Shown one piece after another: positions 24,178 through 33,463 of a stretch of 41,142 bases of DNA. A model generated the notes under the pieces. The model was not told the origin of the DNA, ran no database searches, and was given only the letters and a program-made list of their open reading frames with translations. Source of the DNA: Lachnospiraceae bacterium (GTDB lineage Bacteria; Bacillota; Clostridia; Lachnospirales; Lachnospiraceae); the NCBI GenBank assembly GCA_030527645.1, contig JAUNAJ010000021.1:1-41142 (forward strand). The letters run 5' to 3'. The position numbers and the translations under genes are program-made. Each line of letters starts with the position of its first letter. The first letter of the stretch is position 1.

Positions 24178-25365
24178 TTACAGAGCCATCTTGTAGATGT
24201 TGTACATATCTTCTTCGACCAGCACCTTTGCGCTTCCCAGCTTTCCGCCGGAAGCTCTGCTGCAGCCTGCGGCCATCTCGTGAAGCTGCTCCTCTGTTGG
24301 CTCGATTCCCAATTCTTTCATGTTGACGGGCATTCCGATCTGATGGAAGAACTGCTCTATTGCCTGGATTCCGGCAAGGGCAAACTGCTCATCGTCCATG
24401 CCATCGGTTCTCTTAATGTCCATGACTTTTTCGGCAAAGCGAACAAATCGCGGCAGGCATTCTTTATAGACATAGCGTGCCCAGCTGCCCCAGACTGCTG
24501 CCAGTCCTGCACCATGGGTCACATCGAACATTCCGCCCATCTCATGCTCCAGACGGTGAGAGGAGAAATCCTTGGTGTCATGTCCGATACCGGTCAATCC
24601 GTTATGAGAGAGACTGGAGGCCCACATGACTTCGGCTCTTGCCTTTTCATTCTCAGGATCCTGATGAAGGATCAGGGCATTCTGCATCACCGTGCGAACC
24701 AGTCCCTCGGCAATCTGATCGGTCAGTTCCATACAGTTACCCTGTACAAAATAGCGTTCGATGGTATGCATGATAATATCCGTGCATCCTGCCTGTGTCT
24801 GATAATCAGGAAGTGTCTTTGTCAGATCGGGATTCATGAGAGCAAATTTGGCTCTTGCATAGTTGCTGCTGTAACCGCGCTTTTCGCCGGTTTCTGTATT
24901 GGTGATAACAGAGCTGTCGCTCATCTCACTGCCCGCTGCGGCGATAGTCAGGACAACTCCAACCGGAAGACATCCCGCTGCCTTTCTTTTCTTGTCATAC
25001 AGCTCCCAGACATCCTTGTCCGGCTCAGCCAGTCCGTAGCCGATAGCTTTGGAGGAGTCAATGGTGGATCCTCCTCCCACTGCAAGAAGGAAATCAACGC
25101 CTTCTTTTTTGCAGAGTTCGATTCCTTCGTATACCTTGGAAAGGTGAGGATTCGGAACAACGCCCCCAAGCTCCACATAGGAAATGCCTTCCTCTTCCAG
25201 AGACTGTTTGATCCGGTTCAGCAGTCCGCTTTTTATTACGGAGCCTGAACCGTAATGAAGGAGAACCCTGGTTCCGCCGTACTTTCTGACCATGCGGCCG
25301 GTCTCACTTTCAGCCCCCTTGCCTAACAGAACTTCAGTTGGTGCGTAAAAATTATAGATTCCCAT
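24178..25365 (-). CDS. Iron-containing alcohol dehydrogenase
   Basis: A 395-residue group III (iron-type) NAD(P)-dependent alcohol dehydrogenase, close to butanol dehydrogenase/YqhD enzymes. The nucleotide-binding motif GGGSTIDSSKAIGYG is near residue 98, and metal ligands are expected in the second half, with HRLEHEMGG and THGAGLAAVW seen near residues 270-290. It would interconvert alcohols and aldehydes in the cytoplasm. Given the aldehyde oxidoreductase 20 kb away a shared aldehyde pool is conceivable but speculative. A CTCCT-complement (AGGAGG) lies upstream of its ATG. Confidence 0.93.
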   Translation of the reverse strand: MGIYNFYAPTEVLLGKGAESETGRMVRKYGGTRVLLHYGSGSVIKSGLLNRIKQSLEEEGISYVELGGVVPNPHLSKVYEGIELCKKEGVDFLLAVGGGSTIDSSKAIGYGLAEPDKDVWELYDKKRKAAGCLPVGVVLTIAAAGSEMSDSSVITNTETGEKRGYSSNYARAKFALMNPDLTKTLPDYQTQAGCTDIIMHTIERYFVQGNCMELTDQIAEGLVRTVMQNALILHQDPENEKARAEVMWASSLSHNGLTGIGHDTKDFSSHRLEHEMGGMFDVTHGAGLAAVWGSWARYVYKECLPRFVRFAEKVMDIKRTDGMDDEQFALAGIQAIEQFFHQIGMPVNMKELGIEPTEEQLHEMAAGCSRASGGKLGSAKVLVEEDMYNIYKMAL

Positions 25366-25472
25366 ACAGGTATGCGCCTCCTTTGTTTTTTTCTATCTTA
25401 TCACAAATTGAATTGCTTCTAAACAGAAAAGCCATTAGTTGGCAGGTTCGGAATAGTCACAGAAATTTTAAG

Positions 25473-25500
25473 AGACTTTACCGGAGAAGTCTGCTATACT
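25473..25500 (+). promoter_or_regulatory. Candidate alr promoter with palindrome
   Basis: A TATACT -10 box (25495-25500) is preceded by the inverted repeat AGACTT (25473-25478) / AAGTCT (25487-25492), which occupies the place of a -35 box. A palindrome between the promoter elements is reminiscent of activator-type operators (MerR or similar), but no regulator gene is nearby. The remaining 110-nt leader before alr shows no clear riboswitch. Confidence 0.35.
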
Positions 25501-25612
25501 TTTCAATGAAATACAAAAGCAATTGAATATCCTGAGTGGTGCTGCATGCGAATCCCGTATACAGACTTTCTTATGGAAATAACTGCTTTACTACAACAAA
25601 GGAAGTGATTTT

Positions 25613-26797
25613 TTGATTTCAACATTGCGAAGAACCTGGGCAGAAATTGATCTGGATGCTCTGGAGAACAATTATAAAAAACTGAAGGAAAAGACAGGAG
25701 AAAAAACTAAATTTCTCGGCGTTGTGAAGGCGGATGCCTATGGACACGGTTCCGTACAGGTGGCAAAGAAGCTGACGGAGCTGGGAGCGGATTATCTTGC
25801 TGTCAGCAGCGTGGATGAAGCCATGGAGCTGAGGGAAAATGAGGTGAGTCTTCCTATTCTGATTCTCGGACATACGCCCAAGGAGCAGATCCATAATCTC
25901 ATTGATTACAAGCTGACGCAGACCATTACCTGCAAGGCAAAGGCGCTTGAATACCAGCAGGCTGCTCTGGAATGCGGCGGTATTCTGAAATGCCACATCA
26001 AGGTGGATACAGGAATGTCAAGGCTGGGCTATCTTGTGGATGATGAGGGATTTGCCGGCGGTGTGGACGGTATTGTGGAAGCCTGCAGGCTGGATCATCT
26101 GGAGGTGGAAGGAATCTTTACACATTTTGCCATGTCAGACGGTGATTCGGAATTTGCCGTAGATTACACTCGCCACCAGTTTGAGCTGTTTCAGAAGGTA
26201 TGTGCAGGCGTAGAGGCAGTCTGGGGAAGGAAATTTCAGATCAGACACTGCGCCAATACGGGGGCTGTGGCGAATTATCCGGAGACTGCGCTGGATATGG
26301 TGCGTCCGGGACTTCTTCTCTACGGATACGGCAAATATGCAGAACGGCTGGGTCTGCTTCCCGTGATGTCCCTGAAGTCTGTAGTCAGCACGATCAAGGT
26401 GTATCAGCCCGGAACCTTTATCAGCTATGACGGAACCTATGTGACCGACAAGGTTACCCGTGTAGGTGTTCTTCCCATTGGATATGCAGACGGCTACCAC
26501 CGGTATCTTTCGAATAAGTGGAGTGTTCTGACAGAGGACGGTCCTGCGAAGCAGATCGGAAGGATCTGCATGGATATGTGTATGATCGATCTGTCTGACT
26601 GTCCGGATGTGGATGTGGATTCCGAGGTGGAGATCTTCGGACGTCAGAATTCCATTGATGAAATGGCTCTCCTTGCAGAAACAATTCCCTATGAGCTGAC
26701 CTGCTCGATCAGCAAGCGGGTGCCAAGAAGATATCTGTCGAATGGAGCTGTGGTGGATGAGGAGCTGCTGCTTCGAATGCCGGGAAGTCTGGGATAA
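25613..26797 (+). CDS. alr: Alanine racemase
   Basis: A PLP enzyme making D-alanine for peptidoglycan. It starts at TTG 25613 after AAAGGAAGTGA, and the frame has the family N-terminus RTWAEIDLDALENNY. The PLP lysine is K39 in VVKADAYGHG. Later motifs are MSRLGY, THFAMSD, RHCANTGA, MVRPGLLLYGYG and LPIGYADGYHR, the last holding the catalytic tyrosine. The 394-residue length is typical. It is a monocistronic unit ending at a strong terminator. Confidence 0.96.
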   Translation: MISTLRRTWAEIDLDALENNYKKLKEKTGEKTKFLGVVKADAYGHGSVQVAKKLTELGADYLAVSSVDEAMELRENEVSLPILILGHTPKEQIHNLIDYKLTQTITCKAKALEYQQAALECGGILKCHIKVDTGMSRLGYLVDDEGFAGGVDGIVEACRLDHLEVEGIFTHFAMSDGDSEFAVDYTRHQFELFQKVCAGVEAVWGRKFQIRHCANTGAVANYPETALDMVRPGLLLYGYGKYAERLGLLPVMSLKSVVSTIKVYQPGTFISYDGTYVTDKVTRVGVLPIGYADGYHRYLSNKWSVLTEDGPAKQIGRICMDMCMIDLSDCPDVDVDSEVEIFGRQNSIDEMALLAETIPYELTCSISKRVPRRYLSNGAVVDEELLLRMPGSLG

Positions 26798-26803
26798 TTT
26801 CAT

Positions 26804-26834
26804 AAAAAAGAACGTCCTCCGGACGTTCTTTTTT
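26804..26834. terminator. Bidirectional terminator between alr and treC
   Basis: The perfect inverted repeat AAAAAAGAACGTCC / GGACGTTCTTTTTT around TCC lies between two convergent genes and can serve both. Confidence 0.95.
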
Positions 26835-26902
26835 ATATGGGTGGGATTTCTGAAAAAGGTTGCCATTGGGTAAGATACTACGGAAACTTGCACAGGCTGA
26901 AC

Positions 26903-28558
26903 TTACACTTCAAATACAACTGCCTGGAATGGTTTTAATGTTATTGCTTCCTTGTCGCAGACAGCGTCGCTGTAGTTGTTGATCAGGAGATCTGCAGTTT
27001 TGTTCCGGACTTCGGAAGCGAGCGGGCAGCTGTGCACTTCACCGGTCAGATTGCAGTAAACGTAAAGACTCTTGTGCCCCTCCAGAGATCTGGTATAGGC
27101 AAGAACGGCATCATCCTCCTGCAGCAGGAAGCGGATGTCTCCTTCTGCAATGATCTCTTTTTCTTTTCGAAGGGCAATGATCCTTTTGTAGAAGCTGAAT
27201 ATAGAATCCTTATCCTGCAGCTCTGCTTCTGCATTGGCTTCGCGTTTGAAGTCCGGAATCGGAATCCATGTTTTTACACCGGGGGCGGCAAAGCCGGCAT
27301 TCTCTGATCCGTTCCACTGCATGGGAGTCCTGCCATTGTCACGGCTGCGCTCAGCGATGATGTGCATGGTCTCCTCTTCGGAATGGCCTCTTTTCAGCAG
27401 AATGTCGTGGTAGTTAATGCTTTCCACATCCACGTACTGATGAATGTCTGTAAAGTGAGCATTGCAGATGCCGAGCTCATCACCCTGGTATACATAAGGA
27501 GTGCCGCGCATCATATGGATAGCCGTAGCCAGCATCTTGCCGGATTCCTTCCAGTATGCGGTATCGCTGCCGAAGCGGGAGATGGCTCTGGGCTGATCGT
27601 GGTTATCCCAGAACATAGCATTCCAGCCGTTTCCGTCGGACATACCTGTCTGCCAGGTCTCAAACAGATCCTTCAGTTTTTTTCTGTCTGTTGGCTGGAG
27701 CGCCCACTTATCTCCATCCTTATAATCCACCTTCAGGTGATGGAAGGAGAAGGTCATGGCCAGCTCCTCGTTCTCCGGATTGGAGTAGCGGATGCAGTGC
27801 TCCAGGGCGGTGGAGGACATCTCACCGACTGTGATCATATCAGCGATTCCTGTGTCATGAACCAGCTCATGCAGATACTCGTGAATGTGCGGGCCGTCAG
27901 TATAGAAACGACGGCCGTCACCCTCATAATCATTTTCCAGGATTTCCGGCTTGGAGATCAGATTCACCACATCAAAGCGGAAGCCCTTTACTCCCTTATT
28001 TTTCCAGAAGCGGATCACATTCTTTAATTCCTCACGAAGCTGTGGATTGTCCCAGTTTACATCTGCCTGCGTGACATCGAACAGGTGAAGGTACCATTTT
28101 TTTAAATGAGGGACATATTCCCATGCATTGCCGCCGAACTTGGATTCCCAGTTAGTGGGAGGAGTGTCCGGTTCGCCATCGCGGAAGATGTAGTAGTTCT
28201 GGTATTTTTCCTCTCCCGCAAGAGCCCGTTTGAACCACTCGTGCTCGGTGGAGGTGTGATTGAAGACCATATCGAACATCAGACCGATGCCCCGGGCATC
28301 TGCTTTTGCGATCAGCTCCTCCAGATCCTCCATGGTACCGAACAGCGGATCCACTGCAGTATAGTCAGCTACATCGTAGCCGTTGTCATTCTGCGGAGAG
28401 GGGAAGAAGGGGGTGATCCAGAGGTAGTCCACGCCCAGATTCTGTAAATAGTCAAGCTTGCTTGTAATACCCGGAAGATCACCGATGCCGTCACCGTTGG
28501 TGTCACAGAATGACTTGGGATAGATCTGATAAACTGTTTTATTACTGAAATTGTTCAT
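26903..28558 (-). CDS. treC: Alpha,alpha-phosphotrehalase (trehalose-6-phosphate hydrolase)
   Basis: A 551-residue GH13 enzyme that splits trehalose 6-phosphate to glucose and glucose 6-phosphate in the cytoplasm. The N-terminus VYQIYPKSFCDTNGDGIGDL is typical of the oligo-1,6-glucosidase/TreC group. The nucleophile Asp is in GFRFDVVN, the acid/base Glu in TVGEMSS and the third Asp in WDNHDQPR. Its place after the trehalose PTS gene, 30 bp apart, argues for TreC over other glucosidases. Confidence 0.95.
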   Translation of the reverse strand: MNNFSNKTVYQIYPKSFCDTNGDGIGDLPGITSKLDYLQNLGVDYLWITPFFPSPQNDNGYDVADYTAVDPLFGTMEDLEELIAKADARGIGLMFDMVFNHTSTEHEWFKRALAGEEKYQNYYIFRDGEPDTPPTNWESKFGGNAWEYVPHLKKWYLHLFDVTQADVNWDNPQLREELKNVIRFWKNKGVKGFRFDVVNLISKPEILENDYEGDGRRFYTDGPHIHEYLHELVHDTGIADMITVGEMSSTALEHCIRYSNPENEELAMTFSFHHLKVDYKDGDKWALQPTDRKKLKDLFETWQTGMSDGNGWNAMFWDNHDQPRAISRFGSDTAYWKESGKMLATAIHMMRGTPYVYQGDELGICNAHFTDIHQYVDVESINYHDILLKRGHSEEETMHIIAERSRDNGRTPMQWNGSENAGFAAPGVKTWIPIPDFKREANAEAELQDKDSIFSFYKRIIALRKEKEIIAEGDIRFLLQEDDAVLAYTRSLEGHKSLYVYCNLTGEVHSCPLASEVRNKTADLLINNYSDAVCDKEAITLKPFQAVVFEV

Positions 28559-28588
28559 GATACATACCTCTTTTTGGATTTGCGGAGA

Positions 28589-30538
28589 TTACCACTCCAT
28601 AATGTTTTCTTTACCAGCCTCGGCTGTGAAGCCAGCCTTCATACGGATGTTCTGCACATCATTGTCATCGGTTACAAGAACCATTGTTGTGTCCGGATAG
28701 CCGGCCTTTTTGATTTCCTCTTTACTGAAGGTGATCAGCCTGTCACCTTTTTTTACCCTGTCGCCTGCCTGTACATGGCACCGGAAGCCTTTACCCTGCA
28801 TGTTTACGGTATCCACACCAACATGGATCAGAATCTCCATTCCGTTTGCAAGTGTGAGACCTACTGCATGGAAGGAGCCGTCCATTACTACGCTTACCTC
28901 AGCATCCTGGGGAGCTACAACAGTTTCGCCGGTTGGACGGATGGCAACTCCGTCTCCCATCATTCCGGCGGAAAATACTCCGTCGTTTACCTCTGACAGT
29001 TCAATTACCTCACCTGATAAAGGAGCGGCAATGTCATGTACGTCAGCATTTGCCTGTGCCTCTGCGATTGCAGCGGCTTCTGTTTTCTCAGCTTCGCGGT
29101 CTGCTGCAGCCTGAGCAGCAGCTTTGTCGATGCCCTGTTTTTTACCAACAATTACTGTAAGAACGAAAGGAACAACAATTACGACTGCCATACAGATCAC
29201 AAATCCGAGGATGGATGGTGTCTGGATGGAAAGGATTCCCGGAAGACCGCCGACTCCAATGGATTCAGCAGTTACACTCATGGCAGTGGAAATGATGCCT
29301 GCAATGCAGGAACCGATCATACCGCAGATAAACGGGAACGTATATTTCAGGTTTACACCGAACATTGCCGGCTCTGTAACTCCAAGGTAGCAGGAGATCA
29401 TGGAAGGGATATTTACTTCCTGCGCATCCTCATCCTTTCTCTGCAGGTATACCATGCCAAGGACTGCAGAACCCTGTGCGATATTGGAAAGAGCGATCAT
29501 CGGCCACAGCATGGTTCCGCCGAAGTCATTGGCAAGCTGGATGTCAATGGCATTGGACATATGGTGAAGTCCTGTGATTACAAGCGGTGCATAGAAGAAA
29601 CCGAAGATTGCTCCAAAGACTACACGGAAGTTTCCGCTGATACCTGCATATACAAAGCCGGAGATTGCAGACCCGATTGCCCAGCCGATCGGTCCCAGTA
29701 CAAAGTGTGCTGCCATGACTGCAAAAAGCAGAGAGAAGAAAGGAACTACGATCATGGAGATAACGGATGGTGTGATCTTACGGAAGAATTTCTCCAGATA
29801 TACCAGTGTAAATGCTGCCAGGATTGCAGGAATAACCTGTGCCTGATAACCAACCATGTTTACCTGTGCAAAACCGAAATCCCACTTCGGAATATCAGCT
29901 GCAGCAGTTCCTGCCATCGAGTACGCATTCAGGAGCTGCGGGGATACAAGGGTCAGACCAAGGATAATACCGAGGATCTGTGTGGTGCCCATCTTTCTTG
30001 TAACGGACCAGCAGATTGCAACCGGAATTCCCAGATGGAAGATCGCCTCACCGATCAGCCACAGGAAACTGTCAATGCCTGCCCAGAACTGGCTTAACTC
30101 GACTAAGGTGTGTCCGCCCTGGAAGATATACATGCTGTCGATCACATTACGGAATCCCAGAATCAGACCACCGACGATCAGGGCCGGGATGATCGGAGCA
30201 AAGATCTCGGCGATGTTTGTCATGATCCGCTGAATAATATTCTGGTTTTTCTTTGCTGCGGCTTTCACCTGATCCTTTGAAACACCGGATACACCTGCAA
30301 CGGCTGTAAAGTCATTGTAGAAATCGGAAACGGTGTTGCCGATGATTACCTGGAACTGACCTGCCTGTGTGAAGGTGCCCTTTACGACCTTCATGGCTTC
30401 GATTCCTTTGATGTCTGCCTTGCTCTCGTCATTGAGAACAAATCTCATTCGTGTCATGCAGTGTGATACCGCACCGATGTTTTCTTTGCCGCCGATCAGC
30501 TTCAGCAGCTGCTTCGAATCCTCTGTGTACTTACCCAT
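28589..30538 (-). CDS. treP: Trehalose-specific PTS enzyme EIIBCA
   Basis: A 649-residue membrane permease that imports and phosphorylates trehalose. The EIIB domain (residues 1-85) has the phosphorylated cysteine C27 in SHCMTRMRF. The EIIC domain (about 100-460) has around ten membrane segments. The EIIA domain at the C-terminus has HVGVDTV, with the active histidine, and SFHAVGL with the second histidine. Many trehalose permeases lack a fused EIIA, so this one carries all three. It lies upstream of treC and is transcribed from the shared divergent region. Confidence 0.94.
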   Translation of the reverse strand: MGKYTEDSKQLLKLIGGKENIGAVSHCMTRMRFVLNDESKADIKGIEAMKVVKGTFTQAGQFQVIIGNTVSDFYNDFTAVAGVSGVSKDQVKAAAKKNQNIIQRIMTNIAEIFAPIIPALIVGGLILGFRNVIDSMYIFQGGHTLVELSQFWAGIDSFLWLIGEAIFHLGIPVAICWSVTRKMGTTQILGIILGLTLVSPQLLNAYSMAGTAAADIPKWDFGFAQVNMVGYQAQVIPAILAAFTLVYLEKFFRKITPSVISMIVVPFFSLLFAVMAAHFVLGPIGWAIGSAISGFVYAGISGNFRVVFGAIFGFFYAPLVITGLHHMSNAIDIQLANDFGGTMLWPMIALSNIAQGSAVLGMVYLQRKDEDAQEVNIPSMISCYLGVTEPAMFGVNLKYTFPFICGMIGSCIAGIISTAMSVTAESIGVGGLPGILSIQTPSILGFVICMAVVIVVPFVLTVIVGKKQGIDKAAAQAAADREAEKTEAAAIAEAQANADVHDIAAPLSGEVIELSEVNDGVFSAGMMGDGVAIRPTGETVVAPQDAEVSVVMDGSFHAVGLTLANGMEILIHVGVDTVNMQGKGFRCHVQAGDRVKKGDRLITFSKEEIKKAGYPDTTMVLVTDDNDVQNIRMKAGFTAEAGKENIMEW

Positions 30539-30585
30539 TGTGCATCTCCTTTTTCTAAAGTGCTTCTTGCTGTACTTGCTTTAAG

Positions 30586-30702
30586 CATGTTTAAACAAGC
30601 TTCATTTGATGATCTAGTTATACCATACTTGTTTGAACATGTCAATAATAAAAATAAAATTTGTTTAAACAAGATTAAAATTCTGTTGCTTGTTGATACA
30701 AG
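30586..30702. promoter_or_regulatory. Divergent tre promoter region with four TreR-like operators
   Basis: Four copies of a 14-bp palindrome related to CTTGTTTAAACAAG are seen at 30586-30599, 30628-30641, 30660-30673 and 30689-30702. The treP promoter on the minus strand is TTGACA (30645-30640), 17 bp, TATAAC (30622-30617). The second operator lies between and across its boxes, which fits repression. Start-to-start distances are 42, 32 and 29 bp, the first two close to whole helical turns. The fourth copy lies near the treR start and suits autorepression. Trehalose-6-phosphate as inducer is known for TreR. Confidence 0.85.
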
Positions 30703-30764
30703 TTGTATTATCATAATGTAAAGTGATACAGCAGTGAATCGGAAAGGAAAGGGTACAAGTAAGT

Positions 30765-31487
30765 ATGCCTGCTGCAAAGTTTGAACAGATTTATGACTCT
30801 CTGAAAGGCAAAATTCTGTCAGGGGAATATCCCAGGGACAGTATGCTTCCTTCAGAGCATCAGCTGACAGAAGAATATGAATGCTCCAGAAATACCATCC
30901 GAAGAGCAATCGCCATGCTGGCAAGGGAAGGCTATGTCCAGAGTATTCACGGCAAAGGGGTGCAGGTGATCTATACACCTGTGAAGCAGACGGCATTTAT
31001 TATAGGAGGAATTGAAACCTTTGCAGAATCTGCAAAGCGTCAGAACCTGCCTGCTGTCACGGAGGTGGTGCATTTTGCTGAGATCATCGTAGATAACAGG
31101 ATTTCAGATAAAACCGGATTTCCGGAGGGTGCAGAGGTCTACTATATTCAAAGAGTTCGGAAGCTTGACGGAAAGCCGGTGATTCTGGATATCAATATGC
31201 TGCTGAAATCGGAGGCACCGGGACTGACAGAGGAGATTGCATCCCGCTCAATCTATGAATATCTGGAGAATGAGCTGCAGATGGTGATCGTTACCAGCAA
31301 CCGGCAGATCAATTCCCAGAGAGCGACCCCGGCGGATTCCATCTACCTGGATCTGGTGGATTATGATTTTGTGTCAGTGGTGACCGGCCAGACCTATAAT
31401 TCAAAAGGAGTGATGTTCGAGTGGACCCAGTCCAGACATCGACCGGATTACTTTGTATTCTTTGATACGGCGATCAGAAAACGATAA
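30765..31487 (+). CDS. treR: GntR-family trehalose operon repressor TreR
   Basis: A 240-residue regulator with an N-terminal winged helix (residues 3-70, YDSLKGKILSGEYPRDSMLP, ECSRNTIRRAIAMLAREGYV) and a C-terminal UTRA effector domain with PVILDINMLL and a late tail DYFVFFDTAIRKR. It is divergent from treP and surrounded by its likely operators. GGAAAGG lies upstream of the ATG. Confidence 0.93.
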   Translation: MPAAKFEQIYDSLKGKILSGEYPRDSMLPSEHQLTEEYECSRNTIRRAIAMLAREGYVQSIHGKGVQVIYTPVKQTAFIIGGIETFAESAKRQNLPAVTEVVHFAEIIVDNRISDKTGFPEGAEVYYIQRVRKLDGKPVILDINMLLKSEAPGLTEEIASRSIYEYLENELQMVIVTSNRQINSQRATPADSIYLDLVDYDFVSVVTGQTYNSKGVMFEWTQSRHRPDYFVFFDTAIRKR

Positions 31488-31554
31488 AACGATGACAACA
31501 AAACATCACGCAGAACAATACCTGCGAATAGTAACGAAAAACCACCCTTACAAG

Positions 31555-31582
31555 TCAGGCTTGACTCGAGGACAAGTCCTGA
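31555..31582. other. Small hairpin between treR and the oxidoreductase gene
   Basis: TCAGGCTTG (31555-31563) pairs with CAAGTCCTGA (31573-31582) with one bulged T. There is no T-run. It could be an mRNA structure or operator. The gap 31488-31610 shows no clear terminator. Confidence 0.3.
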
Positions 31583-31610
31583 ACTGATGCGCATAGACAG
31601 GAGGGAGAAT

Positions 31611-32597
31611 ATGATCAGATATAACTGGGCAACGGTAGGCTGCGGCGTCATTGCCAATGAGCTGGCACAGGCACTGGAGGCACAGGGAGGAAGACTGTAT
31701 TCTGTAGCAAACAGAACCTATGACAAGGCGAAGGCATTTGCCGAAAAGTACGGGATCGAGAAGGTATATGAAACCCTGGATGAGGTGTTTGAGGATGAGA
31801 ATGTGGATATCATCTATATCTCAACACCCCACAATACCCATATTCAGTACCTGAGGAAGGCACTGATGGCCGGAAAGCATGTGCTGTGCGAGAAATCCAT
31901 CACATTGAATGAAGAGGAACTGAAGGAGGCGAACCGGCTGGCAGAGGAACATCATGTGATCCTTGCAGAGGCTATGACCCTGTATCATATGCCGATCCAC
32001 AAGCTGCTGAAGGAAAAAATGCAGTCCGGTGCATTCGGAAAGCTGAATCTGATCCAGGTGAATTTCGGCAGCTATAAAGAATATAATATGAAGAATCGTT
32101 TCTTTAACAGAACGCTGGCAGGCGGAGCACTTCTGGATATCGGAGTCTATGCCCTGTCCTTTATCCGGTATTACCTTTCTTCGGCACCGGATCAGGTATT
32201 GTCTCAGGTAAAATATGCCGAAACCGGAGTGGATGAAGAGGCAGGCATTCTTTTGAAGAATCCGGAGGAGGAGATGGCAGCTGCGATCATTTCCCTGCAT
32301 TCCAAGCAGCCGAAGAGGGGGCTTCTGTCCTTTGATCGTGCCTATGTAGAGTTCTATGAATATCCCAGGGGACAGGAAGCTGTCATTACCTGGACCGAAG
32401 ACGGGCGTCGGGAAGTGATCACTGCCGGAAGTACAGCAAAGGCCCTGGAGTACGAGGTGCAGGATATGGAAGCTGCCGTATCAGGTGAGGCAGACTGCCT
32501 GTGCAGGGAGTATACGGCGGATGTCATGCGGATCATGACGGACATCCGAAAAGAATGGGGCATGAAGTATCCGGAGGAAGAACAGGAACAGCTATGA
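31611..32597 (+). CDS. Gfo/Idh/MocA-family NAD(P)-dependent oxidoreductase
   Basis: A 328-residue dehydrogenase. ATG 31611 is preferred because AGGAGGG (31598-31604) precedes it; ATG 31587 has none. The Rossmann start is WATVGCGVIANELAQALE, followed by YISTPHNTHIQYLRKAL, CEKSITLNEEE (with the conserved lysine) and GGALLDIGVYALSFIRYY. Relatives act on sugars or cyclitols and the substrate cannot be told. The next gene overlaps its stop by ATGA, so the two form an operon. The position beside treR suggests sugar metabolism only weakly. Confidence 0.9.
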   Translation: MIRYNWATVGCGVIANELAQALEAQGGRLYSVANRTYDKAKAFAEKYGIEKVYETLDEVFEDENVDIIYISTPHNTHIQYLRKALMAGKHVLCEKSITLNEEELKEANRLAEEHHVILAEAMTLYHMPIHKLLKEKMQSGAFGKLNLIQVNFGSYKEYNMKNRFFNRTLAGGALLDIGVYALSFIRYYLSSAPDQVLSQVKYAETGVDEEAGILLKNPEEEMAAAIISLHSKQPKRGLLSFDRAYVEFYEYPRGQEAVITWTEDGRREVITAGSTAKALEYEVQDMEAAVSGEADCLCREYTADVMRIMTDIRKEWGMKYPEEEQEQL

Positions 32598-33400
32598 GAA
32601 AGTATTTTGCAGCACTTTTTGAACAAATAAAAAAAGATCGAAAATCCTTTCTGGTCTATTCTGTACTTCGTGCTCTTGTGATCGTCACGTTGATTCGATG
32701 TTTATTTACAAGGAACTATGAGAGTGCCTTTCTGTGTGTGCTGTCGCTTGTACTGTTTCTGCTTCCATCTGTATTCGAAACAACGCTGCACATAGAAATT
32801 CCGGCGATTTTTGAAAATATCATCTATCTGTTTATCTATGCGGCTGAGATTCTGGGAGAAATTAACCATTATTATGTGATCATTCCGGGCTGGGATACCA
32901 TGCTTCATACCATGAACGGATTCCTGTGCGCTGTGGTAGGATTCTCTCTTGTGGATCTTCTGAACAGGCGCAGCAGCCGGATGAAGCTGTCACCGGCCTA
33001 TCTGGCCATGGTTGCCTTCTGCTTTTCCATGACTGTCGGTGTGCTCTGGGAGTTTTTTGAATGCTTCATGGATCTGTTTTTTATGTTTGATATGCAGAAG
33101 GATTTTGTTGTCAGCCAGTTTGGCTCCGTAACACTGGATCCGAATAATTCCGGTGCGGTGGTACAGGTAAAGAATATCACGGATACGATCATCCATACCG
33201 CTTCCGGAGAAAGCTATACGATTACAGGCGGTTATCTGGATATAGGAATTCTGGATACCATGAAGGATCTGTTTGTGAATTTTATCGGAGCTGTGGTATT
33301 CAGTGTGATTGGCTTTTTGTATGTTGCGAATCGCGAGAAGCATAAGCGCTCCAGCAGAATCGCCGCCGGCCTTGTGATCCGCAGAGAGAAAGAGGTGTAG
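32594..33400 (+). CDS. Membrane protein, possibly YjdF/DUF2238-like
   Basis: A 268-residue integral membrane protein with about six hydrophobic segments, including IVTLIRCLF, FLCVLSLVLFLLPSVF, FENIIYLFIYAAEILG and LAMVAFCFSMTVGVLWEFFE. The GWDTMLHTMNGFLCAVVGF and GVLWEFFECFMD motifs resemble the YjdF group, whose role is unknown. Between the last two helices is a hydrophilic stretch of about 60 residues. It starts at an ATGA overlap with the oxidoreductase. Confidence 0.75.
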   Translation: MRKYFAALFEQIKKDRKSFLVYSVLRALVIVTLIRCLFTRNYESAFLCVLSLVLFLLPSVFETTLHIEIPAIFENIIYLFIYAAEILGEINHYYVIIPGWDTMLHTMNGFLCAVVGFSLVDLLNRRSSRMKLSPAYLAMVAFCFSMTVGVLWEFFECFMDLFFMFDMQKDFVVSQFGSVTLDPNNSGAVVQVKNITDTIIHTASGESYTITGGYLDIGILDTMKDLFVNFIGAVVFSVIGFLYVANREKHKRSSRIAAGLVIRREKEV

Positions 33401-33463
33401 GACGCAGCAGAAGGGAGCAGACTTTGCTTGTATGAAGAGCCGATGTAGAAAGGTGAGGAAAAT

